A stretch of 64,000 nucleotides of DNA from Porphyra umbilicalis (Eukaryota > Rhodophyta > Bangiophyceae > Bangiales > Bangiaceae). The DNA lies in contig KV918780.1 in the NCBI GenBank assembly GCA_002049455.2, positions 186,001 through 250,000 on the forward strand. Reading direction: 5' to 3'. A program made the translations under genes and the position numbers. Positions 44,501-53,998 of the stretch are shown here, piece after piece. Below the pieces are notes generated by a model. The model was not told where the DNA came from. It searched no databases and saw only the letters and a list, made by a program, of their open reading frames with translations. The first letter of the stretch is position 1; the number at the start of each line of letters is the position of its first letter.

Positions 44501-45321
44501 CGGCAAGGACGGGAACAACAGGTGTGCGCGAGGGGGGGAGGGGACGACCAAGATCCGTTGCAACGCCGCCTAAGCAGCCGATCTGGTTAAACGACGGGGG
44601 GGCGGGCGGCACACATCAGGAATGGGCGTCTGGGGGGGGGAAAGCTGCCCAAGCGCCGGCGATCTGGGCCACACACTGCGGCGCGGAAGATCGCCTCACG
44701 TGCAGCGCGCGTCGGGCGACAGACCGCCCGAGATCCTGGATTTTCTGACCAGCTGCAATTGTGGGGGCTCGCTCAGGTAACTTGGAATGATGCTTGCTGT
44801 TTGGCCCGCTCCTGCGAGCCGCTGGATCAGTCGAACGGCCTCTGTTTCCGACCGAAATGGACTTCAAGGCCACCGGATCTGGCTTTTTCCGGGATCCCGG
44901 GGCCAAAAAAGCTGGATATCCAGCAAACTTTTCCCGTAGGGTTGGCGTGCACATCGGCACCGGCCTCCAGTAGCGTGTCGACCACCTCGGCCCTGCCGCT
45001 GCGGCCCGCCTCGTGCAGCGCGGTCCAGCCGAAATCGTTCTTGGCGCGCACGTCGGCACCCGCCGCCAGCAGCGCTTCGACCGCCTCGGCCCTGCCGCTG
45101 CCGCCGGCCTCGTGCAGCGCGGTGCAGCCGAAATCATCCTTGGCGTGCACGTCGGCGAACGCCTCCAGGGGAACCGCACGGTGGCGCGGCAAGACGTTGA
45201 TGACGTGCCGCGGGGATGGCGCGCCGGCCACCCGGCGCACCCGGCGGTGTCGCGACGCCGATGCGCTTGATGCGGGATGGAAGCGGGGGGGGGGAGGAGC
45301 ACCGCATGCCAGTGGCAGCAT
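41553..45321 (-). CDS. long ankyrin-repeat protein interrupted by a transposon
   Basis: Reading from 45321 (MLPLACGAPPPPRFH), the protein enters ankyrin repeats of 33 residues with the consensus DGxTALHWAGGSGRAEAVDALLAAGADVHAK-like (shown in parts: TALHWAGGSGRAEAV and DALLAAGADVHAK). About a dozen repeats are near-identical in DNA with a 99-bp period. At 43575-44941 a TIR element splits one repeat; removing it plus one TTG copy restores the frame exactly. A second break of about 200 bp at 42583-42783 may be an indel or an intron (GTTTGT...GGTTAG on the minus strand keeps the frame). The last repeats are more diverged (TALHFAVSRGATPVV, ETPLCIAVALGHRQII), ending in a Pro/Arg tail. Function beyond protein binding is unknown. 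Confidence 0.6.
43575..44941. mobile_element. 1367-bp TIR transposon inserted in the ankyrin gene
   Basis: The ends are inverted repeats of about 30 bp: CTCTACGGGAAAAATTTCC at the left and, reversed, CCCTACGGGAAAAGTTTGC at the right, both followed by the palindrome GCTGGATATCCAGC or a near match. It is flanked by a 3-bp duplication TTG (43572-43574 and 44942-44944). Precise excision rebuilds a perfect ankyrin repeat, which proves insertion. Inside are frames on both strands (for example minus 43848-44612, 254 codons) with no transposase motif that I recognise, so it is probably non-autonomous. A 3-bp target duplication fits CACTA or PIF/Harbinger type elements, but the ends do not start CACTA. 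Confidence 0.8.
43848..44612 (-). CDS. hypothetical ORF inside the TIR element
   Basis: A 254-codon frame beginning MPPAPPSFNQIGCLGG, with a Gly/Glu-rich middle and, near the C-terminus, a Cys- and Phe-rich hydrophobic stretch (LCSWLCFCTLFCAMVFTVCS) that could be membrane-spanning. It overlaps an equally long frame on the plus strand (44050-44748), so at most one is real. It does not resemble any transposase that I know. Confidence 0.18.
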   Translation of the reverse strand: MPPAPPSFNQIGCLGGVATDLGRPLPPSRTPVVPVLAVVPGTYPPPLASLERALCEGMWTHVRRLAVIFFMPTFELDMFGGTGGGDGREAREEYEGGGRGEGMETGDGGISRCAASALSGYSRTPPPQPLPSDWPIWTPPSRPPASRPPRSLSVGGVSKWGVSECWVVLSELATDLYTPLCSWLCFCTLFCAMVFTVCSCTFSVYICQLFLCLAFSLQGGEAGGGSGRSCRSLHRLMLISTCLIALDCRFTWQH

Positions 45322-45372
45322 GGGGGGCACCCCCGCGGGGCCCCAGGAATGCGGTCGCGCTACGCGCGCGGC

Positions 45373-45424
45373 AGTTGCGGGCGGCACTGGTGGGGCTTAA
45401 GCCCCACCAGTGCCGCCCGCAACT
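45373..45424. repeat. perfect 52-bp palindrome centred on TTAA
   Basis: The left arm AGTTGCGGGCGGCACTGG continues TGGGGCTTAA and the right arm is its exact complement in reverse, with no spacer. It can extrude as a cruciform or fold into a 26-bp RNA hairpin. It lies just ahead of the ankyrin start on the minus strand. Confidence 0.9.
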
Positions 45425-45448
45425 TCCAAGCTTGGTGGCCACCAACGA

Positions 45449-45494
45449 CCGACAAACCGTCCATGGCGGGGGTGGCACGCGGACGGTTTGTCGG
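45449..45494. repeat. 14-bp stem, 18-base loop inverted repeat
   Basis: CCGACAAACCGTCC at 45449-45462 pairs with GGACGGTTTGTCGG at 45481-45494. Two smaller palindromes (CCAAGCTTGG, GGTGGCCACC) lie between this and the 52-bp palindrome. Confidence 0.85.
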
Positions 45495-46329
45495 GCGGGC
45501 GCTTGTCCTGTGAGCTCCCAAGGTGACCGTGCTCTGTTGTGTGGGCCAGTAGGGAGTAGATAACGGATAATGAAGCTATGGTGTCGTAGTACGACACCGA
45601 CGTTGATGCAGGAGACCATGTCCATTCATTGTCCGGGCGAGTCTCGCGCACGGCTGCAAGAGCGCGCCCCGAATTGGTCTTTGGGTCATGGGCAGACACC
45701 AGAGCTCGGAATGTTCAAGTGAAATCTGAAGAGAACGGTCACTTGACCTTTGCTCGCAGGTATGGGCCATGCTGGATTGGACCCCGCCGGGCGCCGACTG
45801 TAGGGGCATTCCCCGCGGTGAAAGGTTCACCCAGCTGCCTCGCGGGCGACCCGCCAGCACAAGAAGAGCCTCGGCCGGCCTTTGGTCCGCCCCACCAGGC
45901 CGCGACCCGTACATGCTAAAACCAGTTCCCGTTCGAGCCTGTTTCTGCCAATGAATCGCCGTTCGAGTCTCCGCTCCGGGCGAGGCCTGCGTCCCCAAAA
46001 TCGACGTTTCCTGTGTCTGAGGGCACATCCGTTCGAGCCTGTTTCAAGCATATGGGGAGGGGTGTCAGCGCACGAGCGTGGTGGGGGTCTTTTTCGATAC
46101 GTAGCCGCTTTCTGTCGGAGTAGTTGACTGCATCTCAATACTCCAGCTCTAACACTCAACTGCTTGCTTGTAAGGTCAAGAACGTCGCATCGCTATAGGT
46201 AAACCTGTCGACGCCGATGCCGGCTGTGACGGCCCTGGGCTGCTCGTGGGCGGCGAAGACCGGGTCGCCGTCCGCTTTGATGCCCGCTAGCGGACTGAGC
46301 AGAACGAAAGGGAAAGTGCTGGTATATTA

Positions 46330-46390
46330 TGGTGCTTTTCTAAAATTTGCAACCTTAGATGTTGTCAACGTTTGCCCAAACCCGATGTGG
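46330..46390 (+). repeat. left 61-bp terminal inverted repeat
   Basis: Starts TGGTGCTTTTCTAAAATTTG and ends CAAACCCGATGTGG. It matches 58595-58655 reversed and complemented at every base, including the neighbouring TTA. Confidence 0.9.
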
Positions 46391-47021
46391 CTGTGTCAGA
46401 CCCCCGCACAGAGGCCAGAAAAGACATGTCTCGTTGATACTTTGACGGAACTCGAGGCTGTCCTGAGTGCGAAAACGGTCGATCGAGACCGATTTGCAAA
46501 ACATGAAGCCATCGGCCGAGTGGGGGCAACGCACGGCGAGCGCTGGTGGACCTGTACCGGGGTTCCAAGAGCCGCTCTGAAATGGGGGGTCAAACCCGCA
46601 TGGACTATATTGAATTGACCCCCCAATTCTTACTGGCACCCCACGAGTGACCCCTCCAGAGCCGCACGCTCTTAGTGCGACATCTGGGAACGGAGAAACG
46701 CGACGCTCGGGCCGAAATGGGCATGCAAACCCGCGTGGCTGACAGAGCTTGTTCGGCAGTCACCAAACGGAGTTCTCTCATCCAGAACTCGTACGGGGCA
46801 CCTCATTGGCCAGCTGTCGTGGTGAGAAAGGAGCTAAGACCCTTGGCCCACACACTGCCTTGTTGGCAGTCTCGAAAAGGTGACAAGTTTCACTATCTTC
46901 CGTCATGACGGACGACGCGCGTCGCCGTGTGCCTTGCCACTCTGCAAAATCAGTCGTCGTCCGGTCGGTCCAAGAGAGAAGCAGCGGCAGCAGAGGCGGC
47001 TGCCTCCCGCCTTGAGCATTC
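46391..47021. other. left interior of the 12.3-kb segment, no gene recognised
   Basis: Lower-GC sequence with a loosely repeated phrase (CAAACCCGCATGGAC near 46590 and CAAACCCGCGTGGCTG near 46728). The frames are short. It may hold the promoter of the ePHD gene. Confidence 0.35.
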
Positions 47022-47777
47022 ATGCCATCATGCGATCCCCAGCCGCGACACCACGACCGCTCAAGTGTGGAGATCGAGCTGGCTGCTGCACGGTGCCCTC
47101 TTGTAACCAGCAACGCGCGTCCCGTTCCAACTCCCTGCCCCCCCCCCCCCCCCTCGTCTGCCCCTGACGGAGCAAGCCGCCACTCCGATCCGCCTATGGC
47201 TCGTCCGATGCGCCATCGGACGAACGTGTGCGGCCTTTGTCCGCTGGACACTCGCACGGGCGGCATCCTTCCGTCGCCCATGATGGGACCGTTCATCATC
47301 TCCGCGGCGAGCAGGTGCAGGCCCGTGTATGTTCACCGTATTTGCGCTTTGTGGGCTCCGGAGGTGTACTGCGACGCATCCACGTCGGACGTTCTTCGCA
47401 ATGTGGACCAGGCCTACCGACGCAGCAGATTCCTGCGTTGCAGTGCATGCAATGCGGCGGGTGCTACGATTGGCTGCCAGGTGGCATCGTGCCCTAAGGT
47501 TTTCCACTTTCTATGTTTGCAACGTGGACGTTGTGCGTTCGTGCAGGCCCGGTACCGGGCCTGGTGCAGCCGCCACTCCCACACGATGGTGCATGCGGCC
47601 GACAAGGGAAACCTGTCTGCTGATTGTCCGGTTCCAGGGGAGGATGGGGAGGATGGGGAGGATGGGGAGGATGGGGAGGATGGGGACGATGGGGACGATG
47701 GGGGGGATGGAGGGGATGCAAACGATGGAGACGATGGGGACGATGGGGACGATGGGGACGATGATGCCTTCGACTAG
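47022..47777 (+). CDS. extended PHD (ePHD) zinc-finger protein with acidic tail
   Basis: A 251-residue protein. The conserved part begins VCGLCPLDTRTGG (after a second ATG at 47196) and reads VYVHRICALWAPEVY, RCSACNAAGATIGCQ, CPKVFHFLCLQRGRCAF and WCSRHSH. This is the Cys4-His-Cys2-His pattern of extended PHD fingers as in PHF6, PHF11 and the PHD modules of trithorax-type proteins. Such fingers bind chromatin or nucleic acid. The C-terminus is a run of Glu/Asp-Asp-Gly repeats encoded by a 9-bp minisatellite. The first ATG at 47022 adds a Pro-rich leader. It lies inside the 12.3-kb TIR-bounded segment. Confidence 0.68.
   Translation: MPSCDPQPRHHDRSSVEIELAAARCPLVTSNARPVPTPCPPPPPSSAPDGASRHSDPPMARPMRHRTNVCGLCPLDTRTGGILPSPMMGPFIISAASRCRPVYVHRICALWAPEVYCDASTSDVLRNVDQAYRRSRFLRCSACNAAGATIGCQVASCPKVFHFLCLQRGRCAFVQARYRAWCSRHSHTMVHAADKGNLSADCPVPGEDGEDGEDGEDGEDGDDGDDGGDGGDANDGDDGDDGDDGDDDAFD
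47638..47764 (+). repeat. 9-bp coding minisatellite (acidic tail)
   Basis: Units GGGGAGGAT, then GGGGACGAT, are repeated about a dozen times in frame at the 3' end of the ePHD gene, giving the Gly-Glu-Asp and Gly-Asp-Asp tail. The length is likely to vary between strains. Confidence 0.85.
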
Positions 47778-49444
47778 GGGTCTGAAGGTGCATCAAAGAG
47801 AGGGAAACAGACGCGCAATGGGAATGAAGATGCTCTCCACCCCTCCGGCCTCCGGCACACAGATAACTCCCCACACCACAGACCCGCAAGGACGTACCCC
47901 CCCCGCCCGGCCGCCACCGCCGCCGGCGACCGAGCCGACAGACACAGAACGAGGGAGGAAAGCATGGAGGCCGACAGCGCGGCAACCTTCTCCGGCGGAC
48001 GGCGGCCCGGCCTTTGGGTGGCAGCCGAGTCCTTGCTGCCAGCAACGCCCGCGGGAAAGCCGGACAGGTGGACGTGCCGCCGCGACGTGGAGGCGCCTCC
48101 CTGACCAGCACTGCGCCGACACTGGCAATGGCGACGTCGCGGCGGCGTGTGACTCCCCTCGCTGTTCCCGCATGAGCGCGCCAGCCAGCCCGCGGTGCCG
48201 TGTACGGAAAACGCGAGACCTCCGCGACAGCCGCACCCGTCTCCAAAATCTGAGCTGCCTGCGGCCGCCACGGCGGCGTGCCGCCAGCGTCGCTGCCGCC
48301 CTCTGTGCGGCGACCTTGGCAATACCGGCCGACGGCATTGCCGGCCGCCGCCACCGCGCCCACCGCCGGCAGCCAACCCATGGCAATGCCGGACGCCGCC
48401 ACCGCGCCGACCACCGGCTGCTTCCCTGTGGCCGCCCTCTACGACTGCACGCCACCGCCGTTGCGGTGAACGCGGCAATACCGGCCGACGGCATTTCCAG
48501 CCGCCGCCACCGCACCCACCGCCCGCTAAGAATCTGTGGCCGCCCTCAAAGACCGCACTCCACCACCGTTGCGACGACGGCGGCACCCGCTACACAGTAA
48601 TGTCACCCTCCGCGTCTGCGCTCGCCGCCGCCGAACAACCGTCGCGTGGGGGTAGGCGTGGGCGGCGGTATCCTTCGGCATTGGTGGGGAACGCAGGGTG
48701 GTGCAGTACAGCCTCATGCTGTATGCTGCCCCCCCCTACCATCCTCACCAATGCCAACGGAAAACAGTATGCGGCTATGCCGCGTTTGGGTGCGTGCGGG
48801 TGTTCCGCTTGCCACGGCGCAAGAGAGTGGCGGCGGCACGACGGCCACGACGGCCGAACGCCTTAAAGAATCGGCCCGGCACCGGCCCCCGACCACCCTT
48901 TTCAGCGTCTCCACAATCGCGCATCGAGCGGGTGTGCCGCGGCCTCTCCACGCTGTAGCTGTCTCGATAAATTAGGCTGCGCTCGCTACTCACCAGGCTG
49001 CCGCAGCCGGCCGTCAGCCAAGCGACACGGTGTGCGTCGGATACGGCCACCGCCATGGACGTCCTCTCTGCTCCATCAATGACGCGCAAACTGGCGCCAT
49101 ACGTTGATCTGCCCACACCATACCCGCAGGGGCAACGCGGCCAGCATTCGCACGGATGGCGGCCGCCGGCCCCCCTGCACCACCCTCGCCGCCCGCCGCG
49201 CGCCACGCCACCGGTTCCATCTCACGCCTTCTCCTAACCCGCGAATAGGCAGCCGATCACCCCCCTCCCACGCGTCTGTCAGAATCGCAAAGAGCTCAGT
49301 TCGTCTCGAGCGCCATGGGGCGGTGTGCGGCAGACGCTTTAGAACAGGTATGAAGGCGGCAGGACCATGCTCCATCTACCCCCCACCCTACAAGGTCACA
49401 TACACTCCCACCTACGCCCACTCCCCCCCCCTCAACATGATGCA
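47778..49444. other. repeats, no gene recognised
   Basis: At about 48318 and 48474 the phrase GGCAATACCGGCCGACGGCA repeats with a spacing of 156 bp, with further partial copies between (GCCGCCACCGCGCCCACC). No convincing reading frame was found in either direction. Confidence 0.4.
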
Positions 49445-50239
49445 TCAACGCATTGCCCGCAGGAAGCGGAGGACGCGCACACGCGTTCCCAACGGAATGG
49501 TCCCTCTACATGTCCGACGACTGGTGGAAAGCAAAGCATCCATGACGACCTCCGCCGGCGAGTCCAGGACCAGCTGCCCCGTGATGTCGTCTTGGTCTGC
49601 AGCCAGGAATATGGCTCGCGTAAGAGCCTCCTGGCGGTGGCGCTCCATACCCACACACGCCATTCGCGCCACCACCTCAGCCACCTGCGCGGGCGCAAAG
49701 AAGCGAAATCCAGGGATGGCCAGTTCCACACCCACCTCTTGAGCCGCAGCGGCATCACCATCGCCACCCCCGACACCGCCGTCGTCCGCCTCACCATCGG
49801 TGTCGTCGGCGGCGGTCGCGTCGTCCGCCCCACTCGCAATTGCCGGAACGTTCGTGGCGGCGTTACCCCCACCGTGCGCACTCACATCACCTCCACGACC
49901 CGCTCCTCCTTCAACACTCCCAGTAACACCAGGACGTGCTCCTCCAGCAACCCCACGCGGAGGCGCGTCCGCTGCCGGGTGGAAGTGCCTGTGCATTGCA
50001 ACGGCAACCCGGCGGCGATGGAGTGTGTCAGCCGCCAGGTGCTCCTGCTTTACGACCACGGCTCGCGTTGGCTCCTTCTTGATGGCGGGAGGCACGGCGC
50101 GTTGGGGCGGCGCAGGTGGCTCAACCCGGGAAGTAAGCGTTGTGCTCGACGAAGACCCCGTAGTGGGACTCTCCACAACGGCTGTGGCCGCTGCAGGCAC
50201 AGAGGGGGCAGGGCGGAGGCGGGAAGCAGGGGGGTCCAT
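49445..50239 (-). CDS. VLRFLR-family protein with SUMO-consensus motifs
   Basis: 264 residues from MDPPASRLRPAPS. The middle carries AIKKEP and VVKQE, both matching the hydrophobic-Lys-x-Glu SUMO acceptor consensus. A Gly/Asp-rich linker follows. The C-terminal 90 residues read FRFFAPAQVAEVVARM, RQEALTRAIFLAAD, DSPAEVVMDALLST and end VRVLRFLRAMR. The gene at 53999-55579 ends in the same way (FRSFSPHQVGAAIATF ... CRVLRFLRRMR), so these two form a family with a conserved helical C-terminus. I do not recognise the domain. The frame is open further upstream but has no ATG there, so a spliced 5' exon is possible. Confidence 0.5.
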   Translation of the reverse strand: MDPPASRLRPAPSVPAAATAVVESPTTGSSSSTTLTSRVEPPAPPQRAVPPAIKKEPTRAVVVKQEHLAADTLHRRRVAVAMHRHFHPAADAPPRGVAGGARPGVTGSVEGGAGRGGDVSAHGGGNAATNVPAIASGADDATAADDTDGEADDGGVGGGDGDAAAAQEVGVELAIPGFRFFAPAQVAEVVARMACVGMERHRQEALTRAIFLAADQDDITGQLVLDSPAEVVMDALLSTSRRTCRGTIPLGTRVRVLRFLRAMR

Positions 50240-50891
50240 GGCGCAGTTGCCGGAGTGCCATACGGAGCCAGTACGTCTTTGTGATGACCGCTCCAACGAG
50301 CTTCTCGCCCTCGCTTTAGCGTCGCTGTCCCTCCGTGGCGTTCCCGTCCAAAAAGCCAGCTTCCCGGGCTGAAATCGTCGTCTCTCTTTGGGCAGCACTG
50401 GGGAAGCTCCTTCGACGTCGCGGACAGATCTGCTGTCTGCGGCAGAGACCAAACACTCGCACCCACCCCAACCCGCGCTCCATGTGGGCCAAGGCTGAAG
50501 GTGCCGGTCAACAAAAAACGAGCACCCTTTGCCGTCAATCGCACTGACACCAGTGCACTGCCCTGTGAACCGACAGTGCAAAGAAAGGACCCAGATCGGG
50601 GCGTGCAACAAGGGGAATGGGGGGCCGCATTCAGCACCACGAGACGATGAGAGAAGGGTGGTTGTGGCGTGGAGATCAATGCGTGGCACGCCGGCGTGCC
50701 GACGCGCACCGACCCAAGCCGTTGAACTCGAGGTCAGACAACTGATCAGCCTGTTCGACGACCAATAAAACGTCTTCAATGCGTGTGCCTCAGATCACGC
50801 GGTTGGACACGCCTCGTGGCAGTCCCTGAGCACGGGACACGCGTCGTGGCCACCTCTGTGCCAGACAGTGGTGTCCAGGTGCCGCATCTCC
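50240..50891. other. spacer between divergent genes
   Basis: Lies between the minus-strand VLRFLR gene and the plus-strand Ala-rich gene and probably carries both promoters. The minus-strand frame of the VLRFLR gene remains open through most of it, so part could be coding. Confidence 0.35.
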
Positions 50892-51710
50892 ATGAATCCC
50901 TCCCCCTGGGAAGCGCAGTTTGGAGGCTGGCAGCAGATTGACGCTCATCCTTTTCACGCCCTCTTCGCCGCATCACTCATGTCCGGCAATGCAGAGGCCA
51001 TGATACCCGTCGGCGGTAGCTGCCTCAGCGGTCGCCCTCCCCGTCTTCCTCGCTCGTCCGCTCAGTCCCTTTCGTCCCTCATTTCCATGTGCGGGCGTCA
51101 TGGCATTCGACGGCCAGTCGCCCGAGGCCGAAGTCGGCAACTGTCGATATGGGCTGATGAGGTGGGGGATCCAGGGGCTCGCGAGCCGCTGAAAATGTTT
51201 TCCCGGAGTGCACTTGACGCTTCGAAGCGCCGTCCAGACGGGTCGGACGCCATAGCGGCGGCACTGATGCAACGGCGGCGAAAAAATCACGGCGGAACGC
51301 CGTCGAGACCTGACGACAACGGGGCTCTTCACTTGCCGCCGCGACCGTCGCTGTCTGCGTCAGCCATGGCTTCTTGTAAGGCCTTGCAGGCTGCAGCCCG
51401 CGCTGACGTGTTGCGGGCAGTCGGTGTCAAGGCCGAAGCCGCGGCAGCTGCCGCAACGCTGAGCGGCAGTGCTTCCTCTCTTGCTGTTCAGGCTGCGGTG
51501 GTCGCCGACGAGCGCGCTGTCTCCGCTTTCCTTGCGGCTGATGCGGAAGCGAACAGGGCTGCGGGAGAAGCACGCACTGCATGTGCGGCCGCCGCGGCTG
51601 CAGCAACGGCAGTAGAAGCTGCAAGTGTAGCGGCTTCGACAGCAGTTGAGGCATGTTCGGCCACTGCTTCGTCTGCTCCCTACTTCTCACCTGTTTCTGA
51701 CTTTGAGTGA
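50892..51710 (+). CDS. Ala-rich helical hypothetical protein
   Basis: 272 residues starting MNPSPWEAQFGGWQQ. The N-terminal half is mixed. The C-terminal 110 residues (from ASCKALQAAARADVL) are almost half alanine with regularly placed charged residues, fitting long helices, perhaps a coiled coil. The start motif resembles MSPSSWEAFCGG at 55609, just after the second VLRFLR gene, so a related short copy may sit there. The family is unknown. Confidence 0.4.
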   Translation: MNPSPWEAQFGGWQQIDAHPFHALFAASLMSGNAEAMIPVGGSCLSGRPPRLPRSSAQSLSSLISMCGRHGIRRPVARGRSRQLSIWADEVGDPGAREPLKMFSRSALDASKRRPDGSDAIAAALMQRRRKNHGGTPSRPDDNGALHLPPRPSLSASAMASCKALQAAARADVLRAVGVKAEAAAAAATLSGSASSLAVQAAVVADERAVSAFLAADAEANRAAGEARTACAAAAAAATAVEAASVAASTAVEACSATASSAPYFSPVSDFE

Positions 51711-53086
51711 AGTATTTTTCTTGTCACTGTGGTGCTGGTGACGCAGTAGCGAAAGAAGAGCCTCCTCATATCATTCACTACGTCCCTCATGGCGTCCTTC
51801 CCGTTCCGCCGCGGAAGAAGGTCGCATCGTCTATGCGGGGGTGAGCTCACCCAGAACGGCAGCCGCCCGCTGGGCGACCACCGGCAATGTCTGCTATGAC
51901 GTGTCGTCGGCGGGGACAATCCGCCCCCCCACCGGTGTCCGCCATGAGCTCTTTCGGGCCCGCCAGTGACCCGGCCAGCGCCTCCTTGCAACAGAGCCCA
52001 CACCAGACACACAGTCTGACCACCGGTGGCGCCTTGTGTGGCTACCTCCATCCGTCATGTAGAGGCGTCGCCTCGCTCCGACACACCATCCGCCAAGCGA
52101 ACGCTTCCCTCCCATCATGTGGGAGCGGGCGCAACGTTCCCCCCGCCGGCACGTGCTCACGCGTGCGCCACGCATTCGCGGGTGCACCGCCACCACCAAC
52201 TCTTCCAGCACCTCGTATCGCAACCGCCCGACGTGTCTTGTGCCGTGGCCCGCTCCGCCGCCGCCGCCGCGTCTTGCAGCCGGCGGCCGCCCCGGTGGCG
52301 CTCACGGCGGCAACGACGGCAGCGGCACCGCCGCCGATGCCACGCCACTGGCGGTGCGAGTGAGTGAGGTGCCTGGGGCCGGCGACTGCCGCGCACCGCG
52401 ACACCAGACTACGCCAGACCACGCGCGCGGCGCCACCGCCGCGCACATTGCCGCACGTGCCGTGAGCGTGTCCTACCCCGCCCCCGCCCGTGGTCCGACT
52501 GTGGCCGCTCAGCGACACACGGGGGGGACACGCTACGCTCTGCATCGGGGGCAGCGTCGTCGACGGCACCCCCCGCCGCGCTGATGCGGGCCAGTGGCGA
52601 CCCACCGGCAACTGCGGCGGTGGCGGCGCCCGCCTCCGGTGGCCGGTCGGCCACGCAAAAGCACACGAGCCCTCGCCAGCCGACGCGCCGCCGCCACGCG
52701 CAGACGCGCCGACGCTGCCTCGGGTACGGGCAGGGGGGTCCCCCCCCCCCACCGCCATCCCTCCTCAGGTACCTACCGCCATCACGCGGCGCGCCGCCCT
52801 CTCAGTGGCGCTATGGCAGCCGGCGGGCGAGGGCCGCGCGCCCGTCGCCACCTTCAGCGTCGGCGGTGGGTGTGACACACAGCGGGCGAGTCGCCGACGC
52901 CCGCCACGACCCGCTGCAGGTGCAGCGGAGGCCGCGACCGGTGGTTGCGCATGCGTGCGAGCCGAGCGCGCGGCCGGCGCCATTGACCGCTCCCCCGCGT
53001 GATGCGGAAGCACGGGCAGGGCACCTTGTAAACTCGGCAGGACAGCTTTCACCGCTGGGCCGGCGGCATTTCTTTCCGGCGGCAGG
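51711..53086. other. GC-rich region, no gene recognised
   Basis: Open frames on both strands overlap extensively. One minus frame (51680-52051) has a plausible end (DVVNDMRRLFFRYC), but nothing can be assigned. Confidence 0.3.
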
Positions 53087-53232
53087 CCACGAACGCACGT
53101 AACACGAGCGCCGGGGGAGCCAGAAAGCACCAAGACGCCGCCACTGCTGCGATAGAGAGCCCACGAGCGCACGGAACGCGAGCGCCGGGGGAGCCAGCAA
53201 CGAACAGCACGCTGCCACTGCGCGACGACGCG
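53087..53232. repeat. 74-bp tandem duplication
   Basis: CCACGAACGCACG...GAGCGCCGGGGGAGCCAG at 53087 is repeated at 53161 with a few changes. It adjoins the point where the IPT-domain frame loses its protein character. Confidence 0.8.
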
Positions 53233-53790
53233 CCCATTGCGCCAGCCCGACGCGTACGGCAGCAGGCCGCGGTCGAGACAAAAGAGAACCGTCGTGGAGA
53301 CGTGGAGGCGGCTCGCCGCCACATCCGATGGCGGGAAGGAGAGGCCGAGGATTGTCCGCCCTCCGGGCAGAGCCGCCGTGGCGCACGCGACCGTCACCAC
53401 ACCCGCCGCCTCGTCGACGGTGCGCACGTGGATGACGCCGCCCTGGCTGCCAAAGTAGTAGCGCCCGTCGGGCCCCCGCGCCGACGACTTGACGCCCTGC
53501 CCGAGCGAGTAGGAGCGCCCGTCGGGGTGCCGCAGCGTCATCGGATGGAAGCGCACCGGCGGCGCGCCGCCGACAATGTAGTCAAACGGCAGCGCGTTGG
53601 AGGTGCCGACGCCATTGACAATAAAGACATTCACGGTGGCGGAGCCCGTGTTGGTGCCCCGTGCCGGCACGAGCACCTCCACCTCCGTGCCGTCATTGGC
53701 GGTGCGCATCACATTCTCGGCTTCGACCGACCCAAAAATAGTCCGCACGTCTGGGGGGGAGATGAGAAGGCCGCCTGAGGCCGTCGCCAT
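53215..53790 (-). pseudogene. IPT/TIG-domain protein fragment
   Basis: From MATASGGLLISPPDV at 53790 the minus frame reads GTEVEVLVPARGTNTGSATV, NVFIVNGVGTSNALPFDYI, then FHPMTLRHPDGRSYSLGQG, YYFGSQGGVIHVRTVDE and GRTILGLSFPPSDVAASRLH. The first part fits an IPT/TIG immunoglobulin-like fold, and the second looks like blades of a propeller of the sorbosone-dehydrogenase or NHL type. Such proteins are usually extracellular. The frame loses similarity at about 53215, at a 74-bp tandem duplication, and there is no signal peptide, so this is an internal piece of a larger gene. Confidence 0.5.
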
Positions 53791-53998
53791 TGCGGACCAA
53801 AGGCCAGCACAAAAGGCTTTCGAATCTGCGGACTTGCACTTTGGAATGGTGCGTGGCCGCGGTCATCGCAAATTTTGGAGTGAGATCCCTCCGCTGTCAC
53901 CTCGACCGCACCAAGACGCTCGTTGTGCCATCGTCTCTTGTGTTGCCGCGCTGAGCGGGGCGTTGCGTTCCTGGTGGTCCCCGTCGAGAGTTCGTGTA

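Larger units (their letters stand above)
45322..46329. other. palindrome-rich spacer upstream of the ankyrin gene
   Basis: No gene recognised. It contains a perfect 52-bp palindrome and a stem-loop (annotated separately) and lower-GC sequence leading up to the inverted repeat at 46330. Confidence 0.4.

Noticed and set aside
43575..44941. Assigning the TIR element to CACTA transposons
   Set aside because: The 3-bp duplication fits but the ends start C(C/T)CTACGGG rather than CACTA, and no transposase is visible, so the superfamily is left open.
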